From: Hyaloperonospora brassicae
Taxonomy: Eukaryota > Oomycota > Peronosporomycetes > Peronosporales > Peronosporaceae
Direction of reading: 5' to 3'
DNA length: 64,000 nt
Assembly (NCBI GenBank): GCA_947650285.1
Contig: CANTFL010000497.1
Location: 1 to 64,000, forward strand
Shown one piece after another: positions 57,916 to 64,000 of this stretch (its first letter is position 1; each line of letters begins with the position of its first letter). The notes below the pieces were generated by a model. It worked only from the letters and a program-made list of their open reading frames with translations, ran no database searches and was not told where the DNA came from. The translations under genes and the position numbers were made by a program.

Positions 57916-57959
57916 AAGGGCTGGATAGTGATTAGTGACAAAGATTGCCAAAATATAGT

Positions 57960-59436
57960 AACTCTGAATCGGCTTAAAGAATTACTGATATCGTGCCAAT
58001 CGAATCAGACTGTGCGAGTAGCCTCGATTACCCCAGCTGGCACGCGACAACGTCACTAACCACAAATTGTCCAAGAAGAGATCGTACGCAGATAAGAATT
58101 GAGCTCTTTAAACAAGAGCAAGATATTGAGAGTTGGATCGCTAATTTGAATATCTATCTAAATTCAGATGTATTTACGATTACACTAGCAGATGCAAAAG
58201 TAAATGCCTTGATCGCGTCGGACTGTTTAGTAGATCAGAAAGGGATGTGTCTCGTTTGTCCCATATTGACAACAAATTTAAAAGATTGCGTGGATTGGTC
58301 CAGTTGGTGATCCCGGCGTTATTGCAGCAGGAATTTTTACACCACTAGCATACCAGTTTAAAAGGCGACCATCAAGATATAGGTCAATCTTATTAGCGGA
58401 TCAGGGCGAATTCTCACTGAAGAGGTCTACATAGAAGCGTACAGAGGTATGCGGAGAATAGTGTCGAGTGTTAAACAGGTTGCGAAAACCCCTGCAGTCG
58501 TTGTGGCTCGCTGGGTAACATTCAAGAAACGTGACCTTTTGAGATATTAGGGATAAATAATATTCATTCGCTGCCGTGATCGTTAAAGGGAGACACGAAG
58601 CTGCTCTTTTAAGTCGACTTGTTCTCTGGACAATTGTTCGCGATAGCGAGTGCATCTCGTACAGCGCAGAAGATCGCAAAAAAATCATGAAGTATGTGTG
58701 CTCAGAAGGGTTGGTGCGAGTAATGCAATTTGTCACGATCGAGAGCCAGGCTGTCTGTCTGAGGTTTTTTATCCGTTCAATCGTATCGTGAGATAGACAA
58801 ACGAGCTACAACGACCTATAGACCACCTGCACACGGCACAGCGGAGTGCATGATTTAGACGGTAACCGGAGCAATCAAGATGTAAATATCAGACGATAAT
58901 CAGAGAGATTGTGATAAATGTGCCGATCATTTAACAGACACGATCTAAATCGCATACGATCGGGTTTGCGGGGACAACCCAATTTATCTGATGCACGGAT
59001 GAGACCCCTGATCAACGTTGGAATCGACATTACCCATAGAAAGTACCGCATCGCGAAAGTGTGATACACGAAGATGGCATTATGGCAATAATCCGAGATA
59101 CCAACGGACGAGAGCGGTGGTGACCAAACGAGTGAAGGATTTAATTCTAGAATGTACTGATCAGCATAATAAGGATCGCCACCTGCTGGATAAATGCAGC
59201 GGTTCGCAGGTCTGGCGATTTCTAGATCCAGGAAAGGAGGGGGTGTTCGTAATCTGACGCATATGTGGCACGGACCGTTCCGAGTAATCGAAAATGACAA
59301 GGAACACGCCGCGAGGTCGGATGTAGCAGATGCGCCCTACCAAGTCCTCCCAATGGTTTATGTGTTGAATTTAAAACTCATTTGTATATCTACGAATCGA
59401 CAACTGGAACGAGTAAGAGTAAGCGAAGGAGATTGA
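57960..59436 (+). pseudogene. Integrase of the large gypsy element
   Basis: 57993-58310 contains ELFKQEQDIESWIANLNIYL and LADAKVNALIASDCLVDQKG, the linker before the zinc finger. The HHCC region near 58400-58560 is eroded. Core: FSGQLFAIASASRTAQKIAK at about 58620-58680, and TTYRPPAHGTAECMI at 58809-58853 with the catalytic Glu. C-terminal: STLESTLPIESTASRKCDTR near 59012-59070 and LTHMWHGPFRVIENDKEHAA (GPY/F module) at about 59255-59315. Stops throughout. Confidence 0.72.
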
Positions 59437-59474
59437 GTTGGTTTTGACGGACTCTATTACTGGAGGAAAGTTGG

Positions 59475-59669
59475 GTGGGCGATCTGGCAGCAGACGAGTT
59501 TGAAGTGGAGAGAAAAACTGACGTACGATCTGGACGACGGATTCGGTATTACAGGTTGCTTAGCAGTTTAGAGTCTATTAGAGGATATGGTAATCCGTCG
59601 CGGGCGGACGAGGCCGACATGAAATGTGGAGTGTTGATACAAGAATGGGACCGCGATCGCGAGAGGTGA
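59475..59669 (+). pseudogene. Chromodomain-like tail of the large gypsy element
   Basis: A 64-codon frame: LAADEFEVERKTDVRSGRRI, RYYRLLSSLESIRGYGNPSR, ADEADMKCGVLIQEWDRDRE. The pattern EFEVE-x(2)-DVR-x-GR-x-x-YxVxWKGY-x-x-P-x-W-x-x-E of chromodomains is visible, although the VxWKGY block is eroded. Confidence 0.68.
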
Positions 59670-60760
59670 ATCTGTCCGAAGTGATGCAGTCGCACGAAGA
59701 AGGAGATGCAATGATGCGATTTGGTGATGGTTAGGCTATTAAATTGAGGTGTAATGTGTAGAGGTTGCATAAGAGGGTGATAGGATCACATACAGGCACG
59801 CTGTATGAGTATAAGAAGGCCGGTATATTTATATTTCTATGGCGATCGAAAATTTACAGACTTGATCGCGCGGGTAGAGGCTGAAGATAATTTGATCGCC
59901 GGCGATCAGGATCTGTGAAGCTTTAATTGCGGTCGATCTAGGCTGTATTTGACCTAAATATAGATGAATATAGCGAAAAATGTGAAGACCATTTCGACAC
60001 AGAAAAACGAAGCTTAAAGGAACGGAGAAGGTAATCTGAACGTAGAAAATGGCTACTCTGGGACGATCACGAAGAAAACAATTTGCCGGATATGCGACTG
60101 CTCGTTGATCCAGGACATTTTATGGATCGCATACTTTTATTGGTTACGCCACGGTTTAGCTGAATCAGCTAGAGACAAAGCAGTGATTATGATAGGGATA
60201 TTAAGTGTTAAGCATCACAACTCAGGGTACTACAATTATTTTTCTGAAGGGACCGGAAAAATCAAACAGAAGAGGTCCAATACAATGTTCATATCACAAT
60301 GCCCATCTATCATCCCTTAAAGGATAAAGGAGAGAAATGTTTCTCATAGAGGCCCAGATCGTGATCCGCGTTACCGACGCGCTTGGAAAAATGTGGCCAA
60401 CTCCGCACCCGCCTGTCGCTGTCGACTGGAATTGGAAAGAACATGGGTAGATTCCCACAACGTCTACCGATGCCGATTCTCAAATGCGGAATACACTTCC
60501 TCTAAATCCTTATAAAACCCGCTAACTTGAAAAAGGACCGGCTCGATCGGTCGATCAAAACTTTTTCATGGTTCGTGTCGGTATAACAAAGTAATTTGCG
60601 CCTAAGAAATGAACTAAGGGGGTAGGGTCAGCCCGGATTAATGACGTTTTTTAAAGGTCGTATGCTGAAAACAGAAAGAAATTCGTCTTAAATAAATGTA
60701 AGAATATGAGATCGACTTTCAGCTCAGCGACTTTGGTGTAGATGACTCGACGCGACGACC
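59670..60760. other. Spacer between pol and the antisense frame, unassigned
   Basis: No clear coding content on either strand; several GATCGCG motifs at 59645-59660 and 59840-59920. It may contain the end of the antisense frame. Confidence 0.35.
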
Positions 60761-60766
60761 AGGGAC

Positions 60767-62785
60767 TTACTTCAACAGTTTTTTAGGGAACGCGACAGCT
60801 GTATCTTGACACTGATCGAGCGATACACGAGTGGCTGGCATAGCGGCACATAAATTCTGATCCAACAGATCGTTCGCGTCCTCGCGATCATCACTAGACA
60901 TACTGAGGCTGCCAGACGAGTTGCTAAACGGCTCACCCAGGAGATCGACACTGAACACCTTTGACTGCTTGTGAGTCGTCAAAGTAATTTTGAGCGAGAT
61001 CACAAGCTGGAGCTAGATCCTTCAATGAAAATCGTAAATGAGAGTAGGTTGAGTCCATTAGGCTTGAAGCGTCTAAGCCCGTCGAAGGGAATCAGATCTG
61101 GATCATGAAAGCGCAGTGCGAGTAGCCTTCCCCGAAGAACTAGACGAATCGCTCGTGTTCAAGGACAGAGAGAACCCAATCTACGGATTCCCTTGATCAT
61201 CCACCAATCTTGGCGACGTCTTCGTGGAGAGAACCGGAGCATCCTGAGCTGGAGTGTGATAAGTATAGCCTTTTTAAGCCATTATATGTAGAACGCCTGG
61301 AGGGAACCGACTGAGATGATAAGGTCGATTGGGTCAAATTATCCGGCTGCTTGGACATAACCAATCGCACTGTCTCGGCTAATATCCCCGGAGAAGTCGA
61401 TCGCGCTTAAGTTCACGTCGGTGTAGATGCAGTGGGTCGTGAAGGTCCGGCGGTTTGCACTGGCTCATCCAATCGTTCGAGTTTATCCGTTGATGCCGAC
61501 GTAGCTCATCGAGTGGACAGGTCTGATTGGGTGAAGGAGGCTGATAGCGGAGGCAAAGTAGACTTTGCTAACTTAGTACGCTAACTAGCTTGTCCGAGTG
61601 AAATCATGACATGAGGCTTTTAATCATCCGTCTGCGCCAAGTCGGCTAATCGCGTGACTGCAGGTGCTGACTTAGACTCGATGAACGTTTTTACGTGGAC
61701 AGATCGAGTCGAGAGCTTGGCTGGGGTCCACGGATAAGAGGAATGTAGAGCAAAGGAGCTTCCTAAAGACCAAAAATGCTGGATGCGAAATCACGACTAC
61801 TGTCGCTACGGGGTCGTTTACTTTCCATATACACGGATGGACAAGCCTGAGTAAATAGAATGCCGAAAGCTAGACGGTATCGATGAGCCCGAAGCTTGGC
61901 ACAATCAGCAACATAAAGGTCAAGATCAGCGAAAGCGATATCGTGAGCACGTTTCCGGTCTTGGACCAAACGACGAAGATGCTTAACTTAAGTGTAGTGA
62001 TCCGTAATTACTCTTTGCAACCAACCTAATACGTGGTCTTGATCATTAATCTCCACGCATATCAAATTTGCTAAAGCAGACACCGACTTAATCCGTTTCT
62101 TGAACTCGTCGATAGTCTGCTGATCGCGAAAAGTGGCAGCCTGGTACCTATTGGCGTCGGCTTCCCGTAGATCCCGGATTGACTCGAGCTGCGTAACCCG
62201 AGACTATAAATCATGACAAAAAGAGATGACATCTTGCTCTTGATCTTTATCTAGAGAGGCGCGGACAGCGACCATGTCACGACGAACCTTATCTGAGTCA
62301 GAGGAAGTTTGATTCAGACAAGGATGTCTATAAACGCTTGACCTCCTCATCCAAGGGGTGGATCGTCGCCAGCCGATCTTCCTGCTTACACATGACCACT
62401 TCGCAGTCGTAGCCGCGAATGGGGGTGTAAACCGAAAGCGTACAATAGACGATCGAAACGCTGCTTGACACACCCGTGCAACTGATTCCCGATTTCCCAC
62501 AAGATATGTAGCTTCTCCTCATGTCGAATGCCGCGGTACTTCTCTTCCCTATGCGCTACTTCAAAAGAGCCTTAAAACCTCGCGATCTGTTTGTATCTCT
62601 CAAAGCGATCGCCAACAGCGGTCCCAATGTTGGCCATCGTCGGACGATCGACACATGCACGCGGTCGATACTCAAATTCTGGAAAGACGTGGGTACGACC
62701 CTACGGGAGCGTTCAGATCGGGAACGACGGAATACCCACCCTGATCGAAGAAGAAGGAGGTGCCAGAAGATTTTGGCGTAGACAT
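60767..62785 (-). pseudogene. Antisense ORF between pol and the 3' LTR of the large gypsy element
   Basis: On the minus strand an ATG at 62783-62785 starts MSTPKSSGTSFFFDQGGYSV. From 62500 down to 61763 a single minus-strand frame is open except for two stops (about 246 codons). It reads RVTQLESIRDLREADANRY, QQTIDEFKKRIKSVSALANL and LVQDRKRAHDIAFADLDLY, i.e. a heptad-rich, charged coiled-coil protein. Another open piece, 60767-61003 (FSVDLLGEPFSNSSGSLSMS), may be its C-terminal region. The plus strand here has no gypsy motif. The family is not recognised, but its place and orientation copy those of the antisense ORF of the chromovirus. Confidence 0.5.
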
Positions 62786-62875
62786 GGCGAGAGTTCGAGG
62801 GTGGCAGTAATTCAAGAGAAGGATTAGTGCGCAGTCATATCGGATCTCTTAGCGACTAACAGCGCATGGGACGAC

Positions 62876-64000
62876 TGTGGTGAAGCTACCAATGAAATTT
62901 GCGATACGTGAACAGATCGTGCTCCAGATACATCCGGATTATCAGACAGTCAGTAGTGCCGATCCCACACCTTGTCGGATCACGTCCCCTGGATTAATAT
63001 TTAAAACTGGATATCAGATTAGGCAGTATGGGACCTTCGACATCTGGTAACAGTACAACGGTCGAAAGGTATCAGCCATGGAATTGGGTTAATGTCAAAG
63101 GGACGAATACATTGGCGATCAGACGACGTAAGAAAAAATCGCGTTTAAGGAGTCGATTGAGATCCTGATCGGTGCTCAGGCATGTGATTGAGATCAGAGA
63201 GGTGTCTATCGAACCATTTTATTCGCGATTACCAAGGTGATCGCAACAAAGGATGTGATCGCGATGGGGATCAACGATCAAGTAAATGATCGTGATCAAG
63301 CTAGTGTGGACGACACGACATGATATGAGACCGGAAGGGCGACAGCAAAAAGACAAGTATATTTCGTGTGCGCCACACAAACACACGATCGCTACCTTCT
63401 GGAGAGAGCAATACGTGACAAACAATGCCTATGGTTGAGGATAGGGTTAAAGTTGTTACCTTTGATTAATTAACATTATTCAGAGTTAGAATTATAAGGA
63501 CATGAGTCGTCTCTTCCATGCTGTACTATTTGGCCAACCGACGTCACCGACTACACTACGGCTGCACAAGTGTCGCACCTGGATCGTTTGGCCAGGTGCG
63601 TTCAAGGACTCTCACCTTCTACAACTGAGATTGGGCGCACGGAACTCTCTGTGATTCAAACTCAATATCGCTAGACGGTTCAAGTGGTCAGCAGGCTCGC
63701 AAATTAAGGTCTACATTTGGACAAGGCTATCTTTTACAGACCAGGGTGACTCATATCGAGCACCCCACAAGTAAACAACTGACTTCGTGAAGAATTTCAC
63801 AAGATCCCATCAACCCCGATCGTGGTGTGAAGCTTTTAACACCTCGATCGAACCTCGACCCCATCGCAAACACGGTCGAGATTTACATTGACATAAGTCC
63901 ACCTGGGAGAGTGTAAACCGCCCCACCGACAGGTACACAAGGTGAGGGAGGCTATCAAGAATACGGAATTGGATACCGCCTCCGTTAGTCGGTCGCCCGG
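62876..64000 (+). repeat. 3' LTR of the large gypsy element (cut by the window end)
   Basis: Begins TGTGGTGAAGCTACC, follows the left LTR through CCTTGTCGGATCACGTCCC and the GATCGCGATG-type repeats, and ends in the conserved 430-base block, of which the last 30-40 bases and the LTR end lie outside the window. Confidence 0.8.

Larger units (their letters stand above)
50250..64000 (+). mobile_element. Large Ty3/gypsy element with chromodomain, heavily decayed (3' end outside the window)
   Basis: Left LTR 50250-51569, right LTR 62876 to beyond 64000, internal region 11.3 kb. Order on the plus strand: gag with zinc knuckles (52.9-54.0 kb), protease (54.2-54.7), RT (55.7-56.6), RNase H (56.9-57.9), integrase (58.0-59.4), chromodomain-like tail (59.5-59.7), then about 3 kb with an antisense reading frame. 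Many stops and shifts; YxDD is lost. Its sequence family differs from the chromovirus at 6166-14029. Confidence 0.85.

Overview
The window looks like a gene-poor, transposon-dense stretch of an oomycete genome (Peronosporales: a Phytophthora or a downy mildew). The basis is a secreted family-3 pectate lyase (PL3) of the kind plant-associated oomycetes carry in large families, together with Ty3/gypsy chromoviruses, Ty1/copia and endonuclease/RNase H LINE relics whose protein motifs resemble oomycete elements. There are no bacterial-type operons, and I saw no tRNA, rRNA or CRISPR. The species cannot be fixed from sequence alone.

Bases 1-18840 are a tandem segmental duplication. Each unit is: an LTR-like repeat (called R1 here), a Ty3/gypsy LTR or element, a 5'-truncated LINE RNase H fragment holding a 19-bp minisatellite, the PL3 gene on the minus strand, a weak BED-like zinc-finger ORF, and an ORF whose stop codon lies in the next R1. 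Unit D1 (1-5386, entered about 99 bases inside R1) has a solo LTR. Unit D2 (5387-18264) has, at exactly the same site, a 7.9-kb chromovirus with both LTRs (6166-14029, minus strand). A third R1 (18265-about 18840) closes the array. The two PL3 genes encode identical 249-residue proteins although their DNA differs, so every difference is synonymous. Unequal exchange between R1 copies is the simplest way to amplify the gene.

The chromovirus reads gag (CCHC knuckle), protease (DSG), a long linker with a 40-residue repeat, RT (YFDD), RNase H, integrase and chromodomain, broken by frameshifts and stops. A plus-strand, antisense reading frame runs from its 3' LTR side across the chromodomain.

From 18841 onward the sequence changes abruptly to heavily decayed transposons: a LINE on the plus strand (about 22.8-28.9 kb: zinc-knuckle-like ORF1, endonuclease, RT, RNase H), a copia element on the plus strand (about 33.3-38.1 kb), a gypsy relic on the minus strand (integrase zinc-binding region near 48.3 kb) and a large gypsy element on the plus strand (50250 to beyond 64000) with long LTRs, gag, protease, RT, RNase H, integrase and chromodomain, and again an antisense reading frame between pol and the 3' LTR. 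A block of about 430 bp from its LTR occurs three times (once inverted, at 43.3 kb) and is much better conserved than the sequence around it. Stretches at 18.8-22.8, 29-33.2, 38.1-43.3 and much of 44-48 kb show nothing I can identify.
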